Assembly (NCBI GenBank): GCA_934256705.1
Contig: CAKQPF010000026.1
Location: forward strand, 1 to 45,642
Source of the DNA: an uncultured Prevotella sp.
GTDB taxonomy: Bacteria; Bacteroidota; Bacteroidia; Bacteroidales; Bacteroidaceae
Direction of reading: 5' to 3'
Length of the DNA: 45,642 nucleotides
The notes under the pieces are model-generated. The model saw only the letters and a program-made list of their open reading frames with translations. It was not told the origin of the DNA and searched no databases. Below are positions 33,819-42,543 of this stretch, one piece after another. Each line of letters starts with the position of its first letter. Within the stretch, counting starts at the first letter, position 1. The position numbers and the translations under genes are program-made.

Positions 33819-34852
33819 TACTTAAGCACTTTTGTTTCTACATTCAGACCGGCACGAAGCAATGCCACATTCTCGGGACGATTGTCCTTGGTGAGGGATA
33901 TACGCACTGGAACGCGCTGCTCTACCTTGACGAAATTGCCGGTAGCATTATCTACTGGTATCATGGAATAAGCAGAACCTGCCGCTGCCGACAGTGCTTC
34001 TACCTTGCCATGGAATACCACATCGGGTATGGCATCGGCTGTAAACTCCACTTCTTTGCCTACCGTCACGCCGCTCATCTGCGTCTCACGGTAGTTTGCC
34101 ACTACCCAGATGTCATTATCATCCACGATGCGGGCAAGCATCTGACCTGGCTGCACCAGTTGTCCGACATTTATATCCTTTCTTCCCATCACGCCATCGC
34201 AAGTTGCCACGATGACGGTATATGAGAGATTGAGGCGTGCCAGATTGAGTTGTGCCTCGGCAACGCTCTCTCCTGCGAGTGTTCCGCCCAACTGATGTGT
34301 CTGCACATTCTTGACGGAATTGGCACTTTGCTTTCGGCTTGCTGCCTGTTCATAGCGTGCCTTGGCGGCAAGATAGCGGGCATAGGCATTGTCATACTGC
34401 TGACGTGTGACGGCATCTTTCTTCATCAATGCGGCAAAGCGGTCGAAATCCTGCTTGGCATTCATCATATCGACGCGTGCTTCCTCTATTCCTGCAGTCG
34501 CTGTTCTCACGTTGCTGTCGGTGGTTCCCATGCTTGCTGACACCACTGAGGATGATGATTTAGAGCCGCGAAGGCCTGCTTCTGCCTGCGCCACTTGCAG
34601 ACGGTATTCTGCATCCTCGATTATCACGAGGGTGTCTCCTTTCTTCACATGCTGAAATTCCTCGAATCTTATTTCCTTGATAAAGCCCATCACGCGGGTG
34701 TTGATAGGGGAAATGTGGCGATGCACCTGCGCATCGTCTGTATATTCCACGTTTCCTCCGTGTACGAAATGGCTGAAGCACCATGTGGCTGCTCCTAAGA
34801 GTACGAGGATTATTATCACATTGTATGTTCTTTTGATTGCTTTTTTGTTCAT
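33818..34852 (-). CDS. HlyD/EmrA-family periplasmic adaptor
   Basis: A 344-aa membrane fusion protein. One N-terminal membrane segment (TYNVIIILVLLGAATWCFSHFV) is followed by the lipoyl-like half VEYTDDAQVHRHISPINTRVMGFIKEI, a long alpha-helical hairpin rich in Ala, Lys and Gln, and the second lipoyl half TVIVATCDGVMGRKDINVGQLVQPGQMLARIV with a beta-barrel after it. It bridges the MFS pump and the TolC-like channel. The start is preceded by the hairpin repeat and an A/C-rich tract. Confidence 0.92.
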   Translation of the reverse strand: MNKKAIKRTYNVIIILVLLGAATWCFSHFVHGGNVEYTDDAQVHRHISPINTRVMGFIKEIRFEEFQHVKKGDTLVIIEDAEYRLQVAQAEAGLRGSKSSSSVVSASMGTTDSNVRTATAGIEEARVDMMNAKQDFDRFAALMKKDAVTRQQYDNAYARYLAAKARYEQAASRKQSANSVKNVQTHQLGGTLAGESVAEAQLNLARLNLSYTVIVATCDGVMGRKDINVGQLVQPGQMLARIVDDNDIWVVANYRETQMSGVTVGKEVEFTADAIPDVVFHGKVEALSAAAGSAYSMIPVDNATGNFVKVEQRVPVRISLTKDNRPENVALLRAGLNVETKVLK

Positions 34853-34889
34853 TGTCTTGTTGGGGGGTTGTTGTTCTTCTTCTTGTTAT

Positions 34890-34917
34890 CCAGCCGGTAA
34901 CGCGGCTGGCACGGTGG
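34890..34917 (-). repeat. Short hairpin repeat (CACTGTG-type), HlyD leader copy
   Basis: Minus sense reads CCACCGTGC, then the 7-bp stem CCAGCCG/CGGCTGG with loop CGTTAC. It ends 37 nt before the HlyD gene start. The surrounding 52 bases (34867-34918) match 121-172 at 51 positions. Confidence 0.8.
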
Positions 34918-34923
34918 CGATTC

Positions 34924-35016
34924 CTTGCTGTTTCGCTGTTTTGTCGTGATGCTGCTGTCGTCGGCGCTTTTTATCACCGCCAAAACAACAAAACAACAAA
35001 ACAACAAAACAACAAG
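34924..35016 (-). promoter_or_regulatory. Leader stem of G/T-rich and A/C-rich arms between the TolC and HlyD genes
   Basis: In minus sense 35016-34997 (CTTGTTGTTTTGTTGTTTTG) pairs along all 20 positions with 34943-34924, three of them G-U. The 53-nt interior has a smaller GTGAT/ATCAC stem. The structure lies inside the operon, just after the TolC stop, and 6 nt before the short hairpin repeat. It could tune expression of the two downstream genes. Confidence 0.65.
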
Positions 35017-35020
35017 AGAA

Positions 35021-36325
35021 TCATATTACTCCAGCAGCATACTTCATACGATAATATGCAAACACGATATTGATGCGGGCATCCACCTCACTGAGTTCGG
35101 CATTGAGCAAGAGGTTAGAAGCATCCACCATATCGGTCACGAGCGCCATTTGCGTGAGATAACGGGCATTCATCACATCATAATTCTGACGTGCCAGTTC
35201 CACATTCTTCTCCTGCGTCTCCAGTTCGACGTAGCTCTGACGGTAACGCACGTAGGCTTCCTGCACGTTATTGCTCAACTGCTCCGCCTGTACTGCATGC
35301 GCTTCTCTTGCCTGGCGTGTCTCCACTGCCGACTGCTTCACGCGCTTGTTGCTCTTGAACAGCGAACTGAGACTGTACTTCACACCGACTCCGACGTACC
35401 ATACATTGAGGTTCTTATCGACAGGGGGCAGTTCGAAGAGCACCGGACCATTGAAATTGTCTGCCGCCACGAAGGCTATTTTGGGCAGAAGGTCGCTCTT
35501 GGCTATCTTCTCTTTCTGCTCTGCCATCTGCACGGCGGTGGAAGTGTGCTCCAGAAGCGGCGAATTCATCAAGCCTTCCGTCTGCCAATGCGCCTCATTG
35601 TCTGTGGGATAAAGTGCCTGTGCCACTGTGGTGTCGGGCATTATCTCCTCTGTTTCATCCATTCCGAGGGTGTTGCAGAGCTGGTGATTGAGTATTTTCC
35701 TGTTGTTCTTGAGGGCCACAAGTCCCAGTTTCAGGCTCTCCATCTGCAGTTCATAGCGGGTGATGTCATTCTTGAGCGCCATTCCCTGCGCCTGCTTTTC
35801 CTTGATGTCAGCGATGAGTCTGCGAGTCAGTTCGATGTTCTTGTCATACACCTTTATTCTGTTGTCGGTCTTGTAAAGGTCGAGATACTGCCCTAAAGCG
35901 ATAAATCTCACCTGCTGACGGGTCAGCCTTACTCCTGTTTCAGCCGCTTTCTGTCCCAATTCTGCAAGCTTCACTCCGGCATCTATTGCGCCTCCGGCAT
36001 AGACCACCTGCTGCACCTGCAGTGAGAAATCATTGCCGAAATGTGGCGAGCGGAGTCCTTGAGCATCGGAAAAGTCGCGGTCGGTCATCAGAGCATTACC
36101 TATATAACTAAATGACAGCGAAGCATCTACGTCCGGAAGCCTCTTGCTCTTTGCTGATTCTACGCCCAGTTGTGCCGACTCCACGCCGGATTTGCTGACA
36201 AGCAGGGCTTTACTGTTTTCTTCTATCTTCCCGAACAGTTGGCTTATGCTCATCTGCCGTTGCGCGAAAGCCGGGAAAAAGCCTCCTGTCATAAGGAGAC
36301 TTGCTAACATGATGTTCTTTATCAT
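35021..36325 (-). CDS. TolC-like outer-membrane efflux protein
   Basis: A 434-aa channel protein with signal peptide MIKNIMLASLLMTGGFFPAFAQ. Two repeats of long helices follow, with the outer-membrane-factor patterns RLPDVDASLSFSYIGNA, QQVVYAGGAIDAGVKLAE and, in the second half, SDLLPKIAFVAA. The frame is open upstream to 36460, but a promoter -7 box at 36354-36361 lies inside that extension, so the start at 36325 is chosen. It is first in the efflux operon, with a divergent AraC gene upstream. Confidence 0.92.
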   Translation of the reverse strand: MIKNIMLASLLMTGGFFPAFAQRQMSISQLFGKIEENSKALLVSKSGVESAQLGVESAKSKRLPDVDASLSFSYIGNALMTDRDFSDAQGLRSPHFGNDFSLQVQQVVYAGGAIDAGVKLAELGQKAAETGVRLTRQQVRFIALGQYLDLYKTDNRIKVYDKNIELTRRLIADIKEKQAQGMALKNDITRYELQMESLKLGLVALKNNRKILNHQLCNTLGMDETEEIMPDTTVAQALYPTDNEAHWQTEGLMNSPLLEHTSTAVQMAEQKEKIAKSDLLPKIAFVAADNFNGPVLFELPPVDKNLNVWYVGVGVKYSLSSLFKSNKRVKQSAVETRQAREAHAVQAEQLSNNVQEAYVRYRQSYVELETQEKNVELARQNYDVMNARYLTQMALVTDMVDASNLLLNAELSEVDARINIVFAYYRMKYAAGVI

Positions 36326-36353
36326 TATCCTTACTGATTGATTTTTTCGGCTG

Positions 36354-36361
36354 CAAAGGTA
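36354..36361 (-). promoter_or_regulatory. Promoter -7 box of the efflux operon
   Basis: TACCTTTG on the minus strand (36361-36354). The chosen TolC start is 28 bp further on. No good -33 element is seen, as would suit an activator-dependent promoter. Confidence 0.6.
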
Positions 36362-36449
36362 CGGACTTTCCTTTACTCCATTATTATAAAAAATACGCAC
36401 AAAATGGACTTTTCGGGAATATATATTCCTTTTTATCGTGTAAAATGCG

Positions 36450-36457
36450 TACTTTTG
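36450..36457 (+). promoter_or_regulatory. Promoter -7 box of the AraC gene
   Basis: TACTTTTG at 36450-36457 on the plus strand, about 65 bp before the AraC start codon. The -33 element is unclear. Confidence 0.5.
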
Positions 36458-36524
36458 CAACCAAAAAGCGAACTACCATATTCGCTAAGTCCATCCCATA
36501 GCCTACTTTTCTCTTGCCGTCAGC

Positions 36525-37400
36525 ATGGCTGGAGAATACGAAACAGCAAGACACAACCATACGATGTTCCTACAAGAATTAAACAATAATCATGAGTCAA
36601 GTCTCTTCCTTACAAGTCTGGAAGAGTGGAAGCGCGAGCCACAAGTGCTCACCTATGGTGCTATCCTGATTTGCAGAAAAGGCAATGCCGTGCTCAACGT
36701 AAACTATAAAGACTGGAATCTCCCTGAAAAAGCTGTCATAACATTGTTTCCAAATGACGTCGTCCTACTGAAATCGCCGCTCTCCTCCATCGCTTTTGAG
36801 GTGGAGATGCTGAAATATGACACTGCATTACTGAGGGAAGCGAGCCTGCAAATGGAGCATACCGTATATTCTTCTTTGCGTGAGGACAGATGCAGGCAAG
36901 ACTCTCCTGTGGTGACGAATATCATTGACGCGATGTTTTCTTTGCTGAAAATATATTTCCAACAGTCGGATTGCACTTGCCTTTCCCAACTCGTGCTGTG
37001 CCAACTCAAAGCTTTCTTTATCGGATTTCATGAATATCTGAAGCGAAATCCTCAGTTTAGGGCGGATGAAGTGAAATCTTATAGGGTCAGAGAGCTCTTC
37101 AATGACTTTATGATGCTCATGGAAAGGGACTATAAGACGTCGCGCGACGTGGGTTATTATGCTGAAAAAATGAACATCACACCGAAGTATCTTACTAACA
37201 TCGTAAAGCAAGTGACGGAGCATACTCCTAAGGCAATCATCGACCAGTACACCATCCTGCAACTGAAAATGCAACTCAAGCGCACCAGTTTAAGCATCAA
37301 GCAATTAGCATGGGAATACAATTTCACTGACGTCAGCTTCTTCTGCCGATACTGCAAGAAGCACACCGGACTGACTCCCCAGCAAGTAAGGGAGGCATAA
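36525..37400 (+). CDS. AraC-family transcriptional regulator of the efflux operon
   Basis: The 291-aa protein has an N-terminal cupin-like sensor (GAILICRKGNAVLNVNYKDW, LFPNDVVLLKSP) and a C-terminal double helix-turn-helix: DVGYYAEKMNITPKYLTNIVKQVTEHTPKAIIDQY and SIKQLAWEYNFTDVSFFCRYCKKHTGLTPQQVR. The FxxxxFCRYCKKxxGxTP pattern is the AraC signature. It is divergent from the TolC-HlyD-MFS operon and probably activates it on sensing an exported compound. An internal ATG at 36564 (MFLQELNNN) is an alternative start. Confidence 0.9.
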   Translation: MAGEYETARHNHTMFLQELNNNHESSLFLTSLEEWKREPQVLTYGAILICRKGNAVLNVNYKDWNLPEKAVITLFPNDVVLLKSPLSSIAFEVEMLKYDTALLREASLQMEHTVYSSLREDRCRQDSPVVTNIIDAMFSLLKIYFQQSDCTCLSQLVLCQLKAFFIGFHEYLKRNPQFRADEVKSYRVRELFNDFMMLMERDYKTSRDVGYYAEKMNITPKYLTNIVKQVTEHTPKAIIDQYTILQLKMQLKRTSLSIKQLAWEYNFTDVSFFCRYCKKHTGLTPQQVREA

Positions 37401-38134
37401 TGAGGTTTTTCTTTTGCTGAAAACATGGATTTTAGGGTTGTACTGTCTAAAAAAAAGACCGCAAGACGACAGTGCTTTCATTTTGCGGAGAAAGGTTTCT
37501 ATGCTGTATATTTGCATTTGTGGTAATGTGCAATTATACCATCATTTTTAACACACAGAGTGAAGTATTTGAAATTTCAAAAATATTATTCGCAAATACG
37601 CCAAGCATTCCCTTTTTCGCAACACACTAACATTCAATAACATACAAAATACCGGCAATAAAAAACAAAGAAATCCAACTGCAAAAGCATAGTTTTCAGC
37701 CCATTTTAGCATAGCTTTTGCCTCCTAATAGCTTAGCTTTTACCTCCTAATATCATAGATATTGCATCCTAATATCTATGCTTTCACTCTCCACACGCTC
37801 AAATTTCGGGAAACGACCTCTTTCTTCTCCCCTTTTTCCTTCTTTTTTCCCTTGTCGAGCCTACATGGTTTCCGTTTTTATTTTAACACTACGCAACACT
37901 ATTTAACACTGTCATTTTCTGCATTTACTCTCCTTTTCCCAAGGCTGTTTCCGGCTGTTTCCCATTATCTTGTCTGGCTTGACACCTTTCACAAAGAAAA
38001 CGAAAACTGCCTGAAAAGCAATGCCTTATCCATGGAATGCAGGGCTGAACCTCTTGCATAGTTTCATTTCTTTCGGGCACTGTCTTTCAGGCAGTTGTCT
38101 GTTTTCATTTATAGTCCGGGGACTTCTTCACGCT
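37401..38134. other. Long non-coding stretch between AraC and OmpA genes
   Basis: Apart from the third 22-bp array it holds a 12-bp inverted repeat AACTGCCTGAAA (38005-38016 with 38085-38096), which may end transcription of the OmpA-like gene. CACTGTCTTTCAGGCAG here resembles the GTACTGTCTTCCAGACAG repeats at 19.1 kb. A 99-codon open frame at 37762-38061 runs through the array and is not convincing. Confidence 0.55.
37680..37789. repeat. 22-bp-period pseudo-palindrome array, locus 3 (5 units)
   Basis: Units start at 37680, 37702, 37724, 37746 and 37768; spacers are CCT or similar. Examples are CTAATAGCTTAGCTTTTAC and CTAATATCATAGATATTGC. The unit count and period are the same as in the other two loci, but the GTAACGCATTG flank is absent. 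The left arms more often start with C, so this locus is a variant. Confidence 0.85.
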
Positions 38135-38989
38135 TTACTGTTCCGGTGCCTGACCTATCAGCTCCATAAACTCGTCAAGCTTTGGAGTGATGATGATCTG
38201 GGTGCGGCGGTTGCGCTGCTTGCCCACTGCTGTACTGTTGGAAGCCACTGGGTTGTATTCACCGCGACCACCTGCAGTGAGACGCTTTGGATCAACGCCA
38301 AACTTGTTCTGGAGATACTGCACCACGCTGGAAGCACGCAGACAGGAGAGGTCCCAGTTGTTGCGGATGTTCTCACGGAGGATTGGCACATCGTCGGTGT
38401 TACCCTCGATCAGCACGTCGTAATCCTTGTAGTCGGTGATGATCTTGGCAATCTTTGACAGGGTCTCTGCGGCACGGTCGTTGATTTCGTATGATCCGCT
38501 CTTGTAGAGCATATTGTCAGCAAGGGAGATATAGACCACGCCCTTGAGCACCTGGACATCCACCTCCTTGAGCTCCTCCCTGGAAAGGGAGCGGGTAAGG
38601 TTGTTCGTGAGGACGAGATTGAGCGAGTCGCTCTTGGTCTTCACATCCACAAGGTGACGGATGTACTGGTTTGACTCATTGATCTGGTCCACCAGTTTGG
38701 AGATGTTCACATTGTTGGAACTTGCATTCGAGAGGCTCTGGTTGAGCGAACTCTGCATGTCCTTCAGCGCGCCCTGGAGCTTGTCATTTCCCTTGCGGGC
38801 TGTAGCGAGCTGCTCTTCGAGACTCTGGATGCGGGCATTGGCAGAAGCAAGCTGCTCTCTTGCATCCTGATACTTGCCTGACAGTGTGCTGTTTTCCATG
38901 CGGCAGTTGTCCAAATCCTTCTTTAGAGCACAACTTGACATCAGCATACATCCAGCAGCCAATGCCACGACGATAAGATTTTTCTTCAT
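38135..38989 (-). CDS. OmpA-family lipoprotein with coiled coil
   Basis: A 284-aa outer-membrane-linked protein. Lipoprotein signal MKKNLIVVALAAGCMLMSSC with lipidated Cys20; residues about 25-110 form a coiled coil (REQLASANARIQSLEEQLATARKGNDKLQGAL). The C-terminal OmpA-like domain binds peptidoglycan: LADNMLYKSGSYEINDRAAETLSKIAKII, then VLIEGNTDDVPI and LRASSVVQYLQNKFGVDPKRLTAGGRGEYNPVASN with NRRTQIIITP. It probably tethers the outer membrane to the wall. It is a single gene with its own promoter. Confidence 0.92.
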   Translation of the reverse strand: MKKNLIVVALAAGCMLMSSCALKKDLDNCRMENSTLSGKYQDAREQLASANARIQSLEEQLATARKGNDKLQGALKDMQSSLNQSLSNASSNNVNISKLVDQINESNQYIRHLVDVKTKSDSLNLVLTNNLTRSLSREELKEVDVQVLKGVVYISLADNMLYKSGSYEINDRAAETLSKIAKIITDYKDYDVLIEGNTDDVPILRENIRNNWDLSCLRASSVVQYLQNKFGVDPKRLTAGGRGEYNPVASNSTAVGKQRNRRTQIIITPKLDEFMELIGQAPEQ

Positions 38990-39035
38990 AGTTATTGTAG
39001 TTTTTGATTATGTTCATTATTCTGCATTACGTCTG

Positions 39036-39043
39036 CAAAGTTA
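39036..39043 (-). promoter_or_regulatory. Promoter -7 box of the OmpA-like gene
   Basis: TAACTTTG on the minus strand (39043-39036), about 46 bp upstream of the start codon. Confidence 0.65.
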
Positions 39044-39192
39044 TCTATATGACGTAAGAAAGCACCATAATGTTGACTCAGTTTAATTTATTTTAACCAC
39101 GAATGCGCACTTTTATTTAATCCTTAACAAAAAATCCGCCCCAATTAGCATTTAATTAAGCCATTATCCTTTTACGTTTGAAAGAAAATTAT

Positions 39193-39200
39193 TATCTTTG
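39193..39200 (+). promoter_or_regulatory. Promoter -7 box of hflX
   Basis: TATCTTTG at 39193-39200. The leader to the ATG at 39318 is about 110 nt and shows no strong structure. The 38990-39317 gap between divergent genes holds no other feature. Confidence 0.65.
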
Positions 39201-39317
39201 CACGTCTATTTATAATCAAAAAGAAAAAGTACTGACATTGTAATCCCACGGACCTCGCCCAGCGATGCCATCGCAACGAAAAGCAAGGCACAAGGGAGAC
39301 ACTGCATAAGAAACCGT

Positions 39318-40628
39318 ATGAAGGAATTTGTAATATCCGAAGCCAAGGTAGAAACAGCCGTACTCGTCGGCCTTATCACACCGCAACAAAACGAGGCAAA
39401 GACCACTGAATACCTCGACGAACTGGAGTTTCTCGCCGATACTGCGGGAGCTGTGGTCATGCGTCGCTTTACCCAAAGGGTACAGGGACCGAGTCAGGTG
39501 ACTTACGTGGGTAAGGGTAAACTCGAAGAGATTCGCGCTTACATCGAGGAATGTGAAGACAGGGCTGAGCATGAAGAACTGCATCCTGACGGCACTCCTT
39601 GGCAGGAAGTGGGTATGGTGATATTCGATGACGAACTCTCTGCTAAGCAGTTGCGCAACATCGAGCAGGAACTGAAGGTGAAAATCCTCGACCGCACCAG
39701 CCTTATCCTCGACATCTTTGCCATGAGAGCACAGACCGCTAACGCTAAAACGCAGGTGGAACTGGCTCAATACCGATATATGCTTCCACGATTGCAGCGC
39801 CTTTGGACTCACCTTGAGCGACAAGGAGGCGGCTCTGGCTCTGGAGGTGGCAAGGGATCGGTAGGTCTTCGTGGTCCGGGTGAGACGCAGCTGGAGATGG
39901 ACCGACGCATTATCCTCAACAGAATGAGCCTTCTCAAGCAGCGACTCGTCGAAATCGACAAGCAGAAATCCACACAGAGAAAGAACCGTGGCAGAATGAT
40001 TCGCGTGGCTTTGGTAGGATATACCAACGTAGGAAAATCCACTATCATGAATATGCTCTCAAAGAGTGAGGTCTTTGCTGAAAACAAACTCTTCGCCACA
40101 CTCGACACCACAGTGCGCAAAGTCGTGGTCGATAACCTTCCATTCCTGCTCGCTGACACTGTAGGATTTATCCGAAAACTCCCTACAGACCTCGTCGATT
40201 CATTCAAATCCACTCTTGACGAAACACGCGAAGCTGACCTTCTGCTTCATGTAGTGGATATTTCGCATCCGGATTTCGAAGAACAAATCAAGGTAGTGGA
40301 GAAAACTCTCGCCGACCTTGAATGCGCTGACAAGCCTTCTATGATTGTATTCAATAAGATTGATGCCTACAGTTGGACAGAAAAGGAGGAGGACGACCTT
40401 ACTCCTGTCAAGAAATCGGAGGTCTCTCTCGAAGAACTCAAGCGCACATGGATGGCTAAAGTCAACGACAATAAGAATCCAAACAACTGGGGTTGCATCT
40501 TCATATCAGCAAAAGAAAAGCTCAATATAGAGGAATTCCGCAGCATTATATATAAGAAGGTGCGCGAGTTGCACGTCCAGAAGTACCCATACAACGACTT
40601 CCTCTACGCCGATTACGAAGAGCAATAA
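39318..40628 (+). CDS. hflX: Ribosome-associated GTPase HflX
   Basis: A 436-aa GTPase that binds 50S subunits and splits stalled ribosomes under stress. The N-terminal domain has VTYVGKGKLEEI and FDDELSAKQLRNIE. A Gly-rich loop (RQGGGSGSGGGKGS) precedes GLRGPGETQLEMDRR and a coiled coil. The G domain shows GYTNVGKST (G1), DTVGF (G3) and NKID (G4). Length is typical. It may be transcribed with the DUF4954 gene that follows after 107 bp containing two hairpin repeats. Confidence 0.96.
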   Translation: MKEFVISEAKVETAVLVGLITPQQNEAKTTEYLDELEFLADTAGAVVMRRFTQRVQGPSQVTYVGKGKLEEIRAYIEECEDRAEHEELHPDGTPWQEVGMVIFDDELSAKQLRNIEQELKVKILDRTSLILDIFAMRAQTANAKTQVELAQYRYMLPRLQRLWTHLERQGGGSGSGGGKGSVGLRGPGETQLEMDRRIILNRMSLLKQRLVEIDKQKSTQRKNRGRMIRVALVGYTNVGKSTIMNMLSKSEVFAENKLFATLDTTVRKVVVDNLPFLLADTVGFIRKLPTDLVDSFKSTLDETREADLLLHVVDISHPDFEEQIKVVEKTLADLECADKPSMIVFNKIDAYSWTEKEEDDLTPVKKSEVSLEELKRTWMAKVNDNKNPNNWGCIFISAKEKLNIEEFRSIIYKKVRELHVQKYPYNDFLYADYEEQ

Positions 40629-40637
40629 CCCCGCCCG

Positions 40638-40709
40638 CCACTGTGTCAGCCGCTGTACCGGCCGATATAAGCAAGAAGAGCCACTGTGTCAGCCGCGTTA
40701 CCGGCTGAT
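40638..40709 (+). repeat. Two tandem short hairpin repeats (CACTGTG-type), DUF4954 leader
   Basis: CCACTGTGTCAGCCG starts at 40638 and again at 40681, 43 bp apart. The second copy has a perfect 6-bp stem CAGCCG/CGGCTG (40690-40707) with loop CGTTAC. The first has one mismatch. The stem of the second ends 28 nt before the DUF4954 start codon. Confidence 0.8.
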
Positions 40710-40735
40710 ATTACCAACAAAAAAAAGAACATCCC

Positions 40736-42415
40736 ATGACCTATCGTGAATTGACAGAAACCGAAATAGCCCAGCTGAAAGCCAACGGCTGTTACTCCAC
40801 AGACTGGAGTCTCATCAGCGTAGCCGAAACCTTCGACGCCGCAAAAATAAGAAACGCACATTTCGAAGGAGACGTGCAGATAGGAGAAAACTGCCGCATC
40901 GAGAATGTAGGAATCATACAGACCACAGAGGCTGCTACCTTCGGTGAAGGCACTGTGCTAAGTGTCATGAACGAAGCAGGCAATGGAAACATCATGATGT
41001 ACTCCGGACTGAGCGCCCAGCTCGCTGCTGTCATGATGCAATACGAAGGCGATAAGGACTTCACATCACTCATCCGAAAGATGATAAGCGAAGAAATCAG
41101 CCTCTCAAGACCTCGCTGCACCACCATCGGAGACAACGTCACAGTGACAGGATGCCGAGAGTTGACCAATGTAAACATAGGCAACGACTGCGAGATATGC
41201 GGAGCATCACGCCTCGTAGAGTGTACACTCCGTTCACATAAGTCTGCAAATGTCTTTGTGGGAGACGACGTAATATGCGACAATGTCATCATGCAACCAG
41301 GCGCAAGCGTAACTGATGCAGCACGTCTTTACGACACATTCGTAGGCGAAGCCTGTCATGTGGGACGTGGCTTTACGTCGGAAAATAGTGTATTCTTTGC
41401 TAATTCCTACATGGACAATGGCGAGTCATGCGCCGCTTTCTGCGGACCTTTCTCTGTCAGTCATCATAAGTCTTCACTCCTGATAGGTGGGCAATACTCA
41501 TTCTATAACGCTGGTTCAGGCACCAATTTCTCAAATCATGCCTATAAGATAGGACCAATCCACTACGGCACTATGCACCGAGGCGCAAAGACAGCAAGCG
41601 GTGCACACATCCTATGGCCTGCGCAGATAGGTCTCTTCTCCATGGCTATGGGAAAGATACAGACACATCCCGACACACGCAGCCTGCCCTTCTCATACAT
41701 CATTTCGCAGGGCGAGACGACGCTCGTAGTGCCGGGACGAAACCTAACCACCGTGGGAACATTCCGCGATACTGCCAAATGGCCCAAGCGTGACATGAGA
41801 GCCACGGAAGGAAGAATAAGCCATGTCAACTTCGACTGGCTCTCACCGCTAACCATAAGCGAATGTATCAAAGGCAAAGACCTGCTCAATGACATTCAGC
41901 AAGTGCAGGGAAAGGACACCAGGCTCTATGCCATCGAAGGCGGAGCAATAAGGAACCACGCCCTCGTCAAAGGCATAATGCTCTATGACCTCGCCATAAA
42001 GATGTTCATATACGATAGCCTCAAGGATGCCCAGGCATTGCTCCCTACCACCACAAGCGGCACCGGCGACTGGCTCGACCTTGCCGGAATGCTCGCTCCT
42101 GCTACGGAAATAGACGCTATCTACAATGACATCATATGCGGAAACATAGCTGACATACAGACATTGGAGGACCGTCTCGCCGACATCCACGACCAATACG
42201 AATCCTATCGCTGGGCTTTCGCCTACAACCTCATCACAAAGCAGTACGGCATTGACACCCTCGAAGACTCCGATATCGACGCTATCCGCAAGGAATGTGC
42301 CTCTGCCCGTGAGGAATGGTTGCTCTCCGTACGCCGGGATGCCGAGAAAGAATACAACATGGGCGACGTCTCCATCGACACATTGAATGACTTCCTCAAG
42401 ACCATCACCGTCTGA
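40736..42415 (+). CDS. DUF4954 protein with left-handed beta-helix-like repeats
   Basis: A 559-aa protein of the DUF4954 family, found mainly in Bacteroidota. Residues about 35-330 contain hexapeptide-type repeats (for example VQIGENCRIENVGII, TTIGDNVTVTGC, VFVGDDVICDNVIM), like those in sugar-nucleotide acyl- and pyrophosphoryl-transferases. A helical C-terminal part follows. A role in envelope sugar metabolism is conceivable but not shown. No catalytic His is obvious beyond SHHKSSLLIGG. It lies between hflX and an M16 protease gene, each gap having hairpin repeats. Confidence 0.8.
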   Translation: MTYRELTETEIAQLKANGCYSTDWSLISVAETFDAAKIRNAHFEGDVQIGENCRIENVGIIQTTEAATFGEGTVLSVMNEAGNGNIMMYSGLSAQLAAVMMQYEGDKDFTSLIRKMISEEISLSRPRCTTIGDNVTVTGCRELTNVNIGNDCEICGASRLVECTLRSHKSANVFVGDDVICDNVIMQPGASVTDAARLYDTFVGEACHVGRGFTSENSVFFANSYMDNGESCAAFCGPFSVSHHKSSLLIGGQYSFYNAGSGTNFSNHAYKIGPIHYGTMHRGAKTASGAHILWPAQIGLFSMAMGKIQTHPDTRSLPFSYIISQGETTLVVPGRNLTTVGTFRDTAKWPKRDMRATEGRISHVNFDWLSPLTISECIKGKDLLNDIQQVQGKDTRLYAIEGGAIRNHALVKGIMLYDLAIKMFIYDSLKDAQALLPTTTSGTGDWLDLAGMLAPATEIDAIYNDIICGNIADIQTLEDRLADIHDQYESYRWAFAYNLITKQYGIDTLEDSDIDAIRKECASAREEWLLSVRRDAEKEYNMGDVSIDTLNDFLKTITV

Positions 42416-42465
42416 TCATCCCCCTATAGCCATCCTTTCATCCCCCAAAGACACAAGCAATCCGT

Positions 42466-42492
42466 CACTGTGTCAGCCGCGTTACCGGCTGG
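42466..42492 (+). repeat. Short hairpin repeat (CACTGTG-type), M16 leader copy
   Basis: CACTGTGTCAGCCG with stem CAGCCG/CGGCTG (42474-42491) and loop CGTTAC. It lies 52 nt before the M16 protease start, followed by C- and A-rich sequence. Confidence 0.8.
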
Positions 42493-42543
42493 TTTCCCCA
42501 CCCCCAAAAGAAAAAAACAAGAAACCCAAAATATCCAATCACT

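Noticed and set aside
36326..36460. 45-residue extension of the TolC-like protein
   Set aside because: A promoter -7 box lies within it, and a clear signal peptide starts at 36325.
37762..38061. 99-codon plus-strand frame
   Set aside because: It begins inside the third array and is Phe/Ser-rich without a recognisable domain; no promoter or relative was seen.
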